A stretch of 64,000 bases of DNA, taken from Corynebacterium dentalis (GTDB taxonomy: Bacteria; Actinomycetota; Actinomycetes; Mycobacteriales; Mycobacteriaceae). Position 1 is the stretch's first letter; every line of letters begins with the position of its first letter. The notes below the pieces were generated by a model. The model saw only the letters and a list, made by a program, of their open reading frames with translations, was not told the origin of the DNA and made no database searches. The translations under genes were made by a program, and so were the position numbers. Shown here piece by piece: positions 26,222 through 36,038 of the stretch. Location: assembly GCF_900232865.1 (NCBI RefSeq), contig NZ_OCTS01000004.1:124001-188000 (forward strand). The letters are read 5' to 3'.

Positions 26222-27912
26222 CCATTGGCGCTTCCCTTTCCCTCTTCCTGCTGGTTCCCCTCCTATCCTCCGCAGTCGCTGCGGTGGTTCCGTCCCTCCT
26301 CGTGCGACGCTTCCTCATGCTCGCCGTGCCGTTGGCAGGCGTCATCGGCTCCGCGTACCTGCTCTACTACCTGACCATCGGCGCAGGTAGCGACCCTGGA
26401 GTGGTCGCGGATAACGTCGGCGGCTTTGTGGGCGGCATTTCCATCCCACTGGTCGCTGATTCACTGGCAGCGATGATGGTCCTCGCCACCTCCGTGGTCG
26501 CGCTGACCGCCAGCTGGTTCGCGGACATCGTGGGTGAATCCACCACTCGTTTCTTCCCCTCGCTGGCGATCCTCGTGCAGGCCGGCACGTGGGGCGCACT
26601 GCTCACGGCAGACCTGTTCAACCTGTTCGTGTTCATCGAGGTCATGCTCATGCCGTCCTTCGGCCTGCTGGCCATGACGGGCACGTGGGCCCGCCTGTCT
26701 GCGGCCCGCATGTTCATCGTGGTGAACCTAGTGACCTCGCTGATGCTGCTCGCGGGCGTGGCCACCACCTACGGCGTCATCGGCACCACGAACATCGCCG
26801 CGCTGGCAGGCGCTGCCGGACCTCGCGGCACCGAGTTCGCCGAGGGCGTGGGTGGCAACCAATGGCAGTTAATAGCGGCACTGGGCATGGTGCTGATCGC
26901 CCTGTGCATCAAGGCTGGTCTAGCGCCGGTACACACTTGGCTGCCGCGCGCCTACCCTTCCACCTCCGCGGCGGTGATGGCTCTGTTCTCTGGCATCCAC
27001 ACCAAGATCGGCGTGTACGCCATCTTCCGTGTCTTCCTCACCATCTTCGAGGGCGACCCTGCATATGCCTGGGGAGTGGTCGGATTCATGGTCGCGGGCA
27101 TGGTGATCGGTGCCTACACCGGACTCTCCGAGCCCACTGTGCGTGGCGCGTTGGCCTACCAGATGGTCAATGGTATTCCGTTCTTCTTGATCGCACTCGC
27201 TTTTTTGCAGGACGACGCCATACTCATGCTCTCCGCAGCGCTGTACTACATGCTGCACCATATGGTCGTAGTTTCTTCGCTGATCATGGCCTCCGGAGCA
27301 ATTGAAGAGACCTACCGCACCGGGCGCATCCGCCCGCTGTCCGGCCTGCTGCGACGCGATCCGTTTGTGGCGATTGTCTTTGCCATGGGTTCACTGGCGA
27401 TCATCGGCTTCCCTCCATTTTCTGGCGTGATGGGCAAGCTGGGGCTGGTCATGGGCATGGCCACCGATGGCTCTTGGCTGTCCTGGGTGGCTATTGGCGC
27501 GGTCATCGTGGCCGCCTACGGCACCTTGCTGACCATGCTTTATGTGTGGCGTGAGGTGTTCTTGGGCCGCGATATGAATGACAACGAGTGCGATCCGAAG
27601 CTGCGGATCCGTCCGCGCTTCGTACTTCCATCCGCCACCATGATTGGCCTGTCCGTCGCTATGTTCCTGCTGGCCGGGCCGATGTTTGCCATCACAGAGT
27701 CTGCTGCGAAAAACCTGACGGATACTACTGCGTACGTCGATAGCGTGCTGGGTGACTCGAACAACACGATCGGTCGAGTTCTGGATGCTGGACCGTCCGG
27801 CCTGGAACATGTTCCGGACGGCGCATTGAATTCCATCCAGGAAGAAGCTCGCAATGAGGATGCGCTGCGCTCACACGAAGATCCTCAACCAGCACCAGAG
27901 GAGAAGCACTGA
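26218..27912 (+). CDS. mrpD: Mrp antiporter subunit D (MnhD, NuoM/NuoN-like)
   Basis: The 564-residue protein has about 14 membrane helices. The conserved Glu lies in FNLFVFIEVMLMPSFGLLA and the conserved Lys in CIKAGLAPVHTWLPRAYPSTSAAVMALFSGIHTKIGVYA. A soluble tail of about 65 residues follows the last helix. MrpA and MrpD form the ion-translocating pair. The start overlaps mrpC by 4 bp and the stop overlaps the mrpE start by 1 bp. Confidence 0.94.
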   Translation: MTIGASLSLFLLVPLLSSAVAAVVPSLLVRRFLMLAVPLAGVIGSAYLLYYLTIGAGSDPGVVADNVGGFVGGISIPLVADSLAAMMVLATSVVALTASWFADIVGESTTRFFPSLAILVQAGTWGALLTADLFNLFVFIEVMLMPSFGLLAMTGTWARLSAARMFIVVNLVTSLMLLAGVATTYGVIGTTNIAALAGAAGPRGTEFAEGVGGNQWQLIAALGMVLIALCIKAGLAPVHTWLPRAYPSTSAAVMALFSGIHTKIGVYAIFRVFLTIFEGDPAYAWGVVGFMVAGMVIGAYTGLSEPTVRGALAYQMVNGIPFFLIALAFLQDDAILMLSAALYYMLHHMVVVSSLIMASGAIEETYRTGRIRPLSGLLRRDPFVAIVFAMGSLAIIGFPPFSGVMGKLGLVMGMATDGSWLSWVAIGAVIVAAYGTLLTMLYVWREVFLGRDMNDNECDPKLRIRPRFVLPSATMIGLSVAMFLLAGPMFAITESAAKNLTDTTAYVDSVLGDSNNTIGRVLDAGPSGLEHVPDGALNSIQEEARNEDALRSHEDPQPAPEEKH

Positions 27913-28748
27913 TGAAATACCTTCGCATGTTCTTTCATTCCCTGGGCTACGGCGTGTGGCTGACCGGGCAGATCATTAAAGAATCCACGGTCATGGCGGT
28001 AGACACCCTGGGCACGGGCCGCAAGATCGCCCCTGTGGTGCTGTACTACCCGCTGCGCGTCACCAAGGAGCGGGACATCGCGGCGTTCATTGCGTCGATC
28101 ACGATGACCCCGGGCACTCTGGCACTCGGAATAACGGGGCCCAAGGAGGTAGACCGAGACGTCGCCAGCGGCAAATGGAGCCGGAAGGATACGTCCGCGG
28201 TCGGGGAAAACGAGTTCAAGACCCACGGTCTCTCCAACGTGCAACGCTTCCTCGCGGTTCACGCAATGTATGGCTCCGACCCCCAGGAACTTTTGGAATC
28301 ACTCGAGCACATGGAAGAAAAGCTGGTGCCGAGCGTGAAGTCCCAGGAGATCACTGTGGACGTCAAACTGCTGGTAGAGCGCGGACGCCCGGGGCCTCGC
28401 GGATTCCGCGGCAGCCGCGGTGGACGTCAGAACAACGAAACGGTCTTTGACGCAGAGAAGCTGGACTCCACCCCGCACGCCGCAGCGTTCGTGGCGGCGA
28501 TCCTCGCCCAAGATGACGAGGAGCGCAATCCCGAGGACCTACCCAACATGAACCGGCAGGAGCGCTATGAAGTAGCTCGCCGAAACGCAGAGCGCGCTCG
28601 CACACGGAATGACCAGTCGCCTAAGACCGGCCACATGCAGCAGCGAGAAGATCCAGATCAGACTGGCGAGACGAAACCAGAAGAGACTATGTACGATCCG
28701 CTATACCCCAAGGAAAATCTCAACCGGAAGAACAGGAGGAAGCGCTGA
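27912..28748 (+). CDS. mrpE: Mrp antiporter subunit E with long hydrophilic extension
   Basis: The first 115 residues or so are a MnhE domain (FHSLGYGVWLTGQIIKESTVMAVDTLG and FIASITMTPGTLALGI). The following 160 residues are hydrophilic and charged, giving a 278-residue protein that is well over the usual length of about 160-200. Only the N-terminal part has recognisable family features; the tail is unknown. The ATG overlaps the mrpD TGA by one base, and the stop overlaps mrpF likewise. Confidence 0.88.
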   Translation: MKYLRMFFHSLGYGVWLTGQIIKESTVMAVDTLGTGRKIAPVVLYYPLRVTKERDIAAFIASITMTPGTLALGITGPKEVDRDVASGKWSRKDTSAVGENEFKTHGLSNVQRFLAVHAMYGSDPQELLESLEHMEEKLVPSVKSQEITVDVKLLVERGRPGPRGFRGSRGGRQNNETVFDAEKLDSTPHAAAFVAAILAQDDEERNPEDLPNMNRQERYEVARRNAERARTRNDQSPKTGHMQQREDPDQTGETKPEETMYDPLYPKENLNRKNRRKR

Positions 28749-29026
28749 TGACCCCGCAGGAATTTCTCAACATCATCATGATCATCGTCACGGTCATCGT
28801 AGTGGCGGCGCTACTGATGGTGCTGTGGCGTGCCGTGACCACCCACAACGATGCGCGGCGCGCGGTGCTTTCCGATGCCATCTTCCTCTGCATGGCGGCA
28901 CTGTTCATGTGTTACGGCATTTACGATCGTTCCGCCGTGACGTTTGAAGTGGCCGTCTACGCCGGGTTCTTCGGCGCTCTCAGCACGGCAGCGTACGCGC
29001 GGATCATTTCTCGAGGGAGGCGCTAA
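28748..29026 (+). CDS. mrpF: Mrp antiporter subunit F (MnhF)
   Basis: The 92-residue protein has three membrane helices and the MnhF pattern VLWRAVTTHNDARRAVLSDAIFLCMAALFMCYGIYD. It is small, as expected, and starts with its ATG overlapping the mrpE stop (TGATG). It belongs to the mrpACDEFG transcription unit. Confidence 0.9.
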   Translation: MTPQEFLNIIMIIVTVIVVAALLMVLWRAVTTHNDARRAVLSDAIFLCMAALFMCYGIYDRSAVTFEVAVYAGFFGALSTAAYARIISRGRR

Positions 29027-29031
29027 GCATC

Positions 29032-29436
29032 ATGAACCTCACTTTTGTTGCTGCCGGGGCCGGCGAGCTCATCGAATTCCACGAGCCCACCTGGCCCATC
29101 GCGATCCTCGCTGGTGCTCTGGCACTCGCGGGTGCGGTGTACGTATTCGTCTCCGCCCGCGCCATGTACTTAGCACCAGATGCCATATCCCAGATCAACA
29201 TGATCGGCCCCGCTGCGGGCGTGGGTTTGCCACTGCTGATTCTGTCCAACCTGGTGTATTCTTGGGGAGAAATCGGGTTTGACTTCGGCGTATTCCTACG
29301 CGCCATCGCGGCTATCTTCACCCTGCTGGTGATCCAGGCCGTGGGCTCCTACATCATGGGCCGTGCGTTGCACGCTACCCACTGGGACCACACTGTTCCG
29401 CTTTCGGGCGGCGAAAGGGCCAAAGAGCCGAAGTAA
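29032..29436 (+). CDS. mrpG: Mrp antiporter subunit G (MnhG)
   Basis: The 134-residue protein has three membrane helices, with the MnhG-like region AVYVFVSARAMYLAPDAISQINMIGPAAGVGLPLLI. It ends the antiporter operon, and a hairpin follows. The first 30 residues are acidic and unlike typical MnhG. Confidence 0.85.
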   Translation: MNLTFVAAGAGELIEFHEPTWPIAILAGALALAGAVYVFVSARAMYLAPDAISQINMIGPAAGVGLPLLILSNLVYSWGEIGFDFGVFLRAIAAIFTLLVIQAVGSYIMGRALHATHWDHTVPLSGGERAKEPK

Positions 29437-29445
29437 TCTTCAGCG

Positions 29446-29466
29446 CCTTGGCCCCTTCGGGGAAGG
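29446..29466. terminator. Hairpin between mrpG and the convergent ohr gene
   Basis: CCTT, two bulged G, CCCC, loop TTC, GGGG, AAGG form a strong stem between two convergent genes, so the hairpin may terminate both. The T-run is missing. Confidence 0.45.
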
Positions 29467-29472
29467 TCGTAA

Positions 29473-29898
29473 TTAGGCTGCGTTAGCCGTGACCTTGGCG
29501 TCCACATTGCCGCGCATTGCCTTGGAGTAAGGGCAGAATTCGTGCGCCTTGTTGACCAGCTCGGTGGCCTTGTCTTGATCCACATCAAAGACGGTGGCGT
29601 TGATGGTGGCGGTCAGGAACATGCCGTCATCGCCCTTGTTGAGAGTCATGGTGACCTCAACCTCAGGGGTCTGATCAGAGTTCACGCCGTCCTGCTTCAT
29701 CATCAGCTGCAATGCGCCGTTAAAGCAGGCTGCCCAACCGGAAGCCACCAGCTGCTCTGGGTTGGTGCCTTCGCCGCTGCCGCCCAGTTCCTTGGGTGGG
29801 CGAACGTCGAGATCCAGGGTCCGATCGTGGGTGGCCACGTGTCCATCGCGACCTCCGCCGGTGGACAGGGACTTTGCTGTGTAAAGAGCATCGCTCAT
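29473..29898 (-). CDS. ohr: Organic hydroperoxide resistance protein (Ohr/OsmC family)
   Basis: The 141-residue protein has the two redox cysteines in ASGWAACFNGAL and HEFCPYSKAMRGN, the VRPPKELGGSGEGTNPEQL loop with the catalytic Arg/Glu region, and normal length. Ohr reduces organic and fatty-acid hydroperoxides with lipoylated proteins or thiols as donors. It lies downstream of katA on the same strand, 36 bp away, so the two peroxide-detoxifying genes may be co-transcribed. No OhrR-type regulator is adjacent. Confidence 0.93.
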   Translation of the reverse strand: MSDALYTAKSLSTGGGRDGHVATHDRTLDLDVRPPKELGGSGEGTNPEQLVASGWAACFNGALQLMMKQDGVNSDQTPEVEVTMTLNKGDDGMFLTATINATVFDVDQDKATELVNKAHEFCPYSKAMRGNVDAKVTANAA

Positions 29899-29934
29899 CT
29901 CTTAGTTCTCCTTAACTCTGTTGCGTGATGGCCG

Positions 29935-31554
29935 TTACTTGGACTGTGCTTCGGTGAAGATTTCCTTCACGCGGTCGCGCAGGTTTTCGTCCACGTTACC
30001 CCAGTAGACCCAGCACTGTTCGGCAACCTGGTCAGAGACACCGTCCATGGCGCCGGCGATGTTGTTTGCTAGGCGCTCGCGAGCTGCATCGTCCAACACC
30101 TCGCGGACGAGGATGCCTGCCTGCATGAAGTCATCGTCATCCTCGTGGCGGATGTACGCTCCGCGGGTCAGGTCGCGACCATGCAGGTCATCGAAGAGAC
30201 CCAGATCGTAGGCAATGCCCGTGCCAGATTCTTGGCCGCGGCCGAAGCCGTACTGGGACTGACCTGGCTCCACACCCTTTTGCACGGCGCCAGATCCGTC
30301 AGACACATCGTCCGTGCCCTCGCCGCGTTCGAAGCGGTTCGGGGAGTAGACCGGAGTGCCAGCTGGTGGGAACTCTTGGTTACCAGCGCCATCCTTGGCG
30401 GTGTAGTAGTTCTTGTCCTTGACCACGGAACGGTTAGAAGGCAGCTGGTGGTGATTCACTCCGAGGCGGTAGCGCTGGGTATCCGCGTACGCGAACGCGC
30501 GGGCCAGCAGCATCTTGTCTGGGGAAAAGCCCACACCAGGCACGATGTTGGACGGCGCGAATGCTGCCGTCTCGATCTGTGCGAAGAAGTTCTGTGGGTT
30601 CTGGTTCAGAGTGAAGTGACCCACTGGGATGAGTGGGTAATCCTTCTGCGACCAGGTCTTGGTCAGATCGAATGGGTTCCATCTGTAGCCCTCGGCTTCA
30701 TCGATGGGCATGATCTGCACCTTGACGTCCCACGTTGGGTAGTCGCCGCGCTCGATTGCTTCGTAGAGGTCGCGACGGCTGGAATCGAAATCGCCAGAAG
30801 CCACAACCTGTGCAGCTTCATCGTCAGTCAGAGTTTCCCAGCCCTGGCGGGTCTTGAAGTGGTACTTGACCCAAAAACGCTCGTTGTTTTCGTTGATCCA
30901 CTGGTAGGTGTGGGAGCTGAATCCGTCCATGTTGCGGAAGCTCTTAGGGATGCCGCGGTCTCCCATCAAGTAAGTCACCTGGTGAGCAGACTCCGGGGAG
31001 CGGGTCCAGAAATCCCACTGCATATCTGCAGAGTGCAAGCCGGTATCAGCCAGACGCTTCTGAGAGCGGATAAAGTCTGGGAACTTCACACCATCGCGCA
31101 GGAAGAACACTGGAGTGTTGTTGCCGACGATGTCGTAGTTGCCCTCTTGGGTGTAGAACTTCAGCGAGAATCCGCGAACGTCGCGCACGGCATCAGGGAA
31201 GCCCTGCTCGCCGGCAACGGTAGAGAAACGCGCTAGCATTGGGGTCACGCGACCCGGCTGGAACAGATCTGCCTTGGTGTACTTGGATACGTCCTCGGTG
31301 ACGGTCAGTTCACCGAAGGCGCCGGAGCCCTTGGCGTGGACGTTGCGCTCGGGGATGCGCTCGCGATTGAAATGCGCGTGCTTCTCAGTGAGGTGAACGT
31401 CGCTGAGTAGGAGGGGGCCCTGCTCGCCAACGGTTGCGGAGTGCTCTTCGGTGTGAACGGGTGCACCGTTGACGTTGGTGGATGGGCCGGAGTAAGGGCA
31501 GACGCCTCGCTCGGCGATGTCCTTGGAAGTGTGTTGCTGGTCTTGAGTAAACAT
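29935..31554 (-). CDS. katA: Monofunctional haem catalase
   Basis: The 539-residue small-subunit-type catalase shows the active-site His in ERNVHAKGSGAFGE, the Asn in GNNTPVFFLRDGVKFPDFI, and the haem-ligating Tyr in RAFAYADTQRYRLG. It decomposes hydrogen peroxide in the cytoplasm. AGGAGG lies 7 nt before the ATG. It is divergent from sigC, as in C. glutamicum. Confidence 0.96.
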   Translation of the reverse strand: MFTQDQQHTSKDIAERGVCPYSGPSTNVNGAPVHTEEHSATVGEQGPLLLSDVHLTEKHAHFNRERIPERNVHAKGSGAFGELTVTEDVSKYTKADLFQPGRVTPMLARFSTVAGEQGFPDAVRDVRGFSLKFYTQEGNYDIVGNNTPVFFLRDGVKFPDFIRSQKRLADTGLHSADMQWDFWTRSPESAHQVTYLMGDRGIPKSFRNMDGFSSHTYQWINENNERFWVKYHFKTRQGWETLTDDEAAQVVASGDFDSSRRDLYEAIERGDYPTWDVKVQIMPIDEAEGYRWNPFDLTKTWSQKDYPLIPVGHFTLNQNPQNFFAQIETAAFAPSNIVPGVGFSPDKMLLARAFAYADTQRYRLGVNHHQLPSNRSVVKDKNYYTAKDGAGNQEFPPAGTPVYSPNRFERGEGTDDVSDGSGAVQKGVEPGQSQYGFGRGQESGTGIAYDLGLFDDLHGRDLTRGAYIRHEDDDDFMQAGILVREVLDDAARERLANNIAGAMDGVSDQVAEQCWVYWGNVDENLRDRVKEIFTEAQSK

Positions 31555-31663
31555 AGGTGATACCTCCTTGTGGTCTCCCTCTCGAGCTTGCCAGCAAGAT
31601 TTTTAGATTTTTTCGCACACCGTATTTACTAACCCCATTTGGGGGATGTGTTAAGCTACCTTC

Positions 31664-32287
31664 ATGAAATCCCCGCCTGACCGAGGCACGCACAGCGAAA
31701 ACGCGGTATCTGCTCGCGACGCGTCCGTAACGGATCTGGCTCTCCGCGCCGCCCGAGGGGATCGGGCGGCTTTGACGAAGTTCATCGCGGAGACCCACGA
31801 TGACGTGTGGCGTCTGCTGGCGCACTTGGCGGATGCCGATCGCGCCGATGACCTCACCCAGGAGACCTACCTGCGCGTGCTGGGCGCGCTTCCTCGTTTC
31901 GCGGCTAGGTCTACGGCTCGCACCTGGATTTTGTCCTTGGCTCGTCGCGTATGGGTGGATTCCGTCCGCCACGATATGGCCCGCCCGCGCAAAACAGCTG
32001 GCGATTGGGACGAGCAAGCCAATGGCACTCCCGCCACGGAGACCACGGGCGGCCAGACCTGGGCGGAGTGGGTGGACACTCGCGCTCTGATCGACAGGTT
32101 GGAGCCGGAGCGGCGCGAGGCGTTGATCCTCACGCAGATGCTCGGTTATACCTACGCCGAGGCCGCCGGGATCGCGGGTGTGCGCGTGGGAACTATTCGT
32201 TCGCGAGTCGCCCGTGCACGTGCGGATCTGGTGGACATGCAAGGTCGACGCCAAACCTCCCCCGATCAGGCACATCGTTTCGGATAG
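31664..32287 (+). CDS. sigC: ECF sigma factor SigC
   Basis: The 207-residue protein has sigma-2 (DDLTQETYLRVLGALPRFAARSTARTWILSLARRVWVDSVR) and sigma-4 (RLEPERREALILTQMLGYTYAEAAGIAGVRVGTIRSRVARARADL). It is orthologous by position and sequence to SigC of C. glutamicum, which controls cytochrome and respiratory genes. No anti-sigma gene follows. A TAAGCT sequence 6 nt before the ATG suggests a leaderless transcript. A CCCCATTTGGGG inverted repeat lies upstream (about 31633-31644). Confidence 0.93.
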   Translation: MKSPPDRGTHSENAVSARDASVTDLALRAARGDRAALTKFIAETHDDVWRLLAHLADADRADDLTQETYLRVLGALPRFAARSTARTWILSLARRVWVDSVRHDMARPRKTAGDWDEQANGTPATETTGGQTWAEWVDTRALIDRLEPERREALILTQMLGYTYAEAAGIAGVRVGTIRSRVARARADLVDMQGRRQTSPDQAHRFG

Positions 32288-32325
32288 AAACTCATCCTGT
32301 CTCGGGCATGGCTACAGTATGCACC

Positions 32326-33738
32326 ATGAGCACCACAGCATTTTCCCAGACACTCACCCACCCCTTAAGCGACCTTTGGAACTATCACGCCTCACCTGGC
32401 GCGGTCACTCGGCTGACCCCGGGCTTTAGCCGTATTTCTATCTTGCAAGAGGCGGATAATCTCAAGAGCGGCAAGACCCGCATGAAGTTTCCCGGCGGGA
32501 TCGTTTGGGAAGGGCAGCATGATCCTGACTACTTTGTGCCCCTCGGCACAGCGGGCTCGGCGCAGTTCTCCGATTACTGCACCACCCGCGGCCTAGGCAA
32601 AGCGATGGGCTGGCGCCACATACACAAGTTCGAAGAGGGCGCGGAGCCTAACCAGAGTGTCCTGCGGGATGAAATCACCACGAACGCCCCACATATCTTC
32701 TCCGCCAAGGCGTTGTCCGGCGTGTGGGGATTCCGCCAGGAGCAGCTGAAACAGGATCTCAACCACTTGGCTCACGCTCGTCTGTGGGCGGGCAGCACTA
32801 CCCAGTCCATGACTGTGGCTGTTACGGGAGCCTCCGGGCTGGTGGGCACCCAGCTGTGCGCACTGTTGCGGGTGGCGGGGCACAAGGTTATTCGTATTAC
32901 CCGTTCCGCCACTGAGGATGACCAGCGGCAATGGGATCCGCAGGATCCTCCGGAAAACCTCTTGGACGGGGTGGATGCCGTGGTGCACCTGGCAGGCCAT
33001 CCCATCGCCGGGCGCTTTACGGATGAGCACATCGAAAAGGTTCGCGATTCGCGCGTAGGCCCTACGAAGAAGCTCGCGGAACTGGCTGCGCGCACTGAAA
33101 GCGTGCATACCTTCGTGTGTGCTTCTGCGGTGGGATTCTACGGTCATGATCGCCCGGAAGCAGTCGACGAGCAGGCAGAATACGGGCGCGAGGGAGTGAT
33201 TGGTGGCGTCGTAAAACAATGGGAGGATGCCACCCAACCAGCCCGAGATGCCGGACTTCGTGTCACCAACGTGCGCACCGGGCTGGTGCTCGCGGGCGGC
33301 TCGCCGATGCTGGACATGCTGACTGCCTCGGTGAGGGTGGGCGGCGGCCCGCTAGGCGATGGTTCGCAGCACTTTGCATGGATCAGCCTGCAGGACTTGG
33401 TAAGCATCTATCACCGCGCGCTGATCGACCCTCTGATGCAGGGCCCGGTCAACGCCGTGGCGCCGAACATTGTCACGAATGCGGAGTTCACTGAGGTTCT
33501 AGCGGACGTCGGCGGTTCCCCACTGTCCAAGCTCAAGATTCCCGTGCCGGAGTTGGGTCCCAAAGCACTTCTGGGCGAACGCGGCGCGGAGGAATTGGCA
33601 TTGGCCGACCAAAACGTGGTGCCCGGCGCGCTAAACCGGCTGGAGCACCCTTTCCGCTACCCACATGTGCGGGATGCGCTGCTCCACGAGCTGGGAAAGA
33701 ACAGCCCGTCAATGGGTGAACCGGCAACTGACTACTAA
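32326..33738 (+). CDS. TIGR01777-family epimerase with N-terminal SRPBCC domain
   Basis: The 470-residue protein begins MSTTAFSQTLTHPLSDLWNYHASPGAVTRLTPG, a SRPBCC ligand-binding domain of about 150 residues, and continues with an NAD(P)-binding short-chain epimerase (VTGASGLVGTQL, HLAGHPIAGRFTDEHIEKVRDSRVGPT, then NVRTGLVL). The frame is open upstream inside sigC, but the ATG at 32326 gives the family N-terminus. Substrate and role are unknown. The gene follows sigC by 38 bp and precedes the ferrochelatase by 10 bp. Confidence 0.88.
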   Translation: MSTTAFSQTLTHPLSDLWNYHASPGAVTRLTPGFSRISILQEADNLKSGKTRMKFPGGIVWEGQHDPDYFVPLGTAGSAQFSDYCTTRGLGKAMGWRHIHKFEEGAEPNQSVLRDEITTNAPHIFSAKALSGVWGFRQEQLKQDLNHLAHARLWAGSTTQSMTVAVTGASGLVGTQLCALLRVAGHKVIRITRSATEDDQRQWDPQDPPENLLDGVDAVVHLAGHPIAGRFTDEHIEKVRDSRVGPTKKLAELAARTESVHTFVCASAVGFYGHDRPEAVDEQAEYGREGVIGGVVKQWEDATQPARDAGLRVTNVRTGLVLAGGSPMLDMLTASVRVGGGPLGDGSQHFAWISLQDLVSIYHRALIDPLMQGPVNAVAPNIVTNAEFTEVLADVGGSPLSKLKIPVPELGPKALLGERGAEELALADQNVVPGALNRLEHPFRYPHVRDALLHELGKNSPSMGEPATDY

Positions 33739-33748
33739 GGTTGGAACT

Positions 33749-34960
33749 ATGACTAGCTCCTCACAGGCACTGCTGCTCCTATCCTTCGGCGGACCGAATA
33801 AGTCCGAGGATGTCGTTCCTTTTTTGGAGAACGTCACCCGCGGGCGAGGCATCCCGCGCGAGCGTTTGGAACAGGTTGGCGAGCACTATTTCACGTTGGG
33901 CGGAAAGTCCCCGATCAACGAGCAAAACCTCCAGGTCATCGCGAACATTGAGGCGGAGCTCACCGAGCGTGGCATCGATCTGCCCGTCTACTTCGGCAAC
34001 CGTAACTGGGAGCCGTTCGTGGAAGAGGCCACCGTCCAGATGGCCAAGGACGGCATTACCCACGCTTATGTGTTCGTCACCAGCGCTTGGGGTGGCTATT
34101 CAGGCTGCTCGCAGTACCAAGAGGACATCCAGAGAGCCATCGCTGCCTGCGAAAAGGCCGGGGTGAAGGCACCGACGATGGAACGCCTCCCTCACTTCCA
34201 CGACAACCCCGCCTTCATCGCGGAGTTCGCTGCGGGCGTGGACGCAGCTCGCGCGCAACTGTCCGACGAGGATCAGAAAAATGCCGAGCTCATCTTCACC
34301 GCCCACTCGGTGCCGAATGTTGCCGACGACCAGGCCGGACCGCACAGCTTCGGCGGCAATCTCTACTCCCAGCAGGTCTTGGACTCGGCTCGCTTAGTCC
34401 AGCAAGCCAGCTCCTTTGCCGGCCAACCCGGAACGGGGGCCAGCTATGCGTGGACGGGCCGCCTGGCAGAGCACGAGCCAGTGGGTGGGCGCGGCGATGG
34501 ACCCGCCAACACGGGTGAATCCGTGGGCGTGGATCTCGGTGTAGGTACGGAATACGACGTTGAGCTCGTGTGGCAGTCCCGCTCCGGTTCTCCTCACACG
34601 CCGTGGCTGGAGCCAGATGTCTGTGATCACATCGAGTCGCGCGCCGAGCATGGCAATACGCACCCCATCGTGCTGTGCCCCATCGGCTTCATCACCGATC
34701 ACATTGAGGTCAAGTGGGATCTGGACACCGAGGCCAAGGATGCTGCAGACGAGGCAGGCATTTCCTTCGTGCGCTCCGCCACTCCGGGGCTCAGCAAGTC
34801 CTTCGCCGCGATGGTGGTGGACATGATCGCCGAGGATCCCCAGCCGTTGACTGAGGAGCAGCAAGCCGCAAAGCAGATCGCGGAGAAGTTCGGCACGGTG
34901 CCGAACTTCGGCCACACCAAGAACGGAAACTTCTGCGCCCCTGGCTGCTGCGGCTCTTAA
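33749..34960 (+). CDS. cpfC: Coproporphyrin III ferrochelatase
   Basis: The 403-residue protein (start MTSSSQALLLLSFGG) has the ferrochelatase core: YFGNRNWEPFVEEA, TSAWGGYSGCSQYQED, LIFTAHSVPN (catalytic His) and VLCPIGFITDHIEVKWDLDTEA (catalytic Glu/His region). Actinobacteria use the coproporphyrin-dependent pathway, in which this enzyme inserts iron into coproporphyrin III. The C-terminus FCAPGCCGS, with the internal Cys residues, could ligate the [2Fe-2S] cluster reported in related ferrochelatases. The open frame begins at 33665, but ATG 33749 follows the previous stop. Confidence 0.93.
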   Translation: MTSSSQALLLLSFGGPNKSEDVVPFLENVTRGRGIPRERLEQVGEHYFTLGGKSPINEQNLQVIANIEAELTERGIDLPVYFGNRNWEPFVEEATVQMAKDGITHAYVFVTSAWGGYSGCSQYQEDIQRAIAACEKAGVKAPTMERLPHFHDNPAFIAEFAAGVDAARAQLSDEDQKNAELIFTAHSVPNVADDQAGPHSFGGNLYSQQVLDSARLVQQASSFAGQPGTGASYAWTGRLAEHEPVGGRGDGPANTGESVGVDLGVGTEYDVELVWQSRSGSPHTPWLEPDVCDHIESRAEHGNTHPIVLCPIGFITDHIEVKWDLDTEAKDAADEAGISFVRSATPGLSKSFAAMVVDMIAEDPQPLTEEQQAAKQIAEKFGTVPNFGHTKNGNFCAPGCCGS

Positions 34961-34966
34961 AAGGAG

Positions 34967-36004
<1,038 letters not shown>

Positions 36005-36038
36005 TCAGTGTCCTTTCGAGGGGAAAGTTGAAAGAGGT

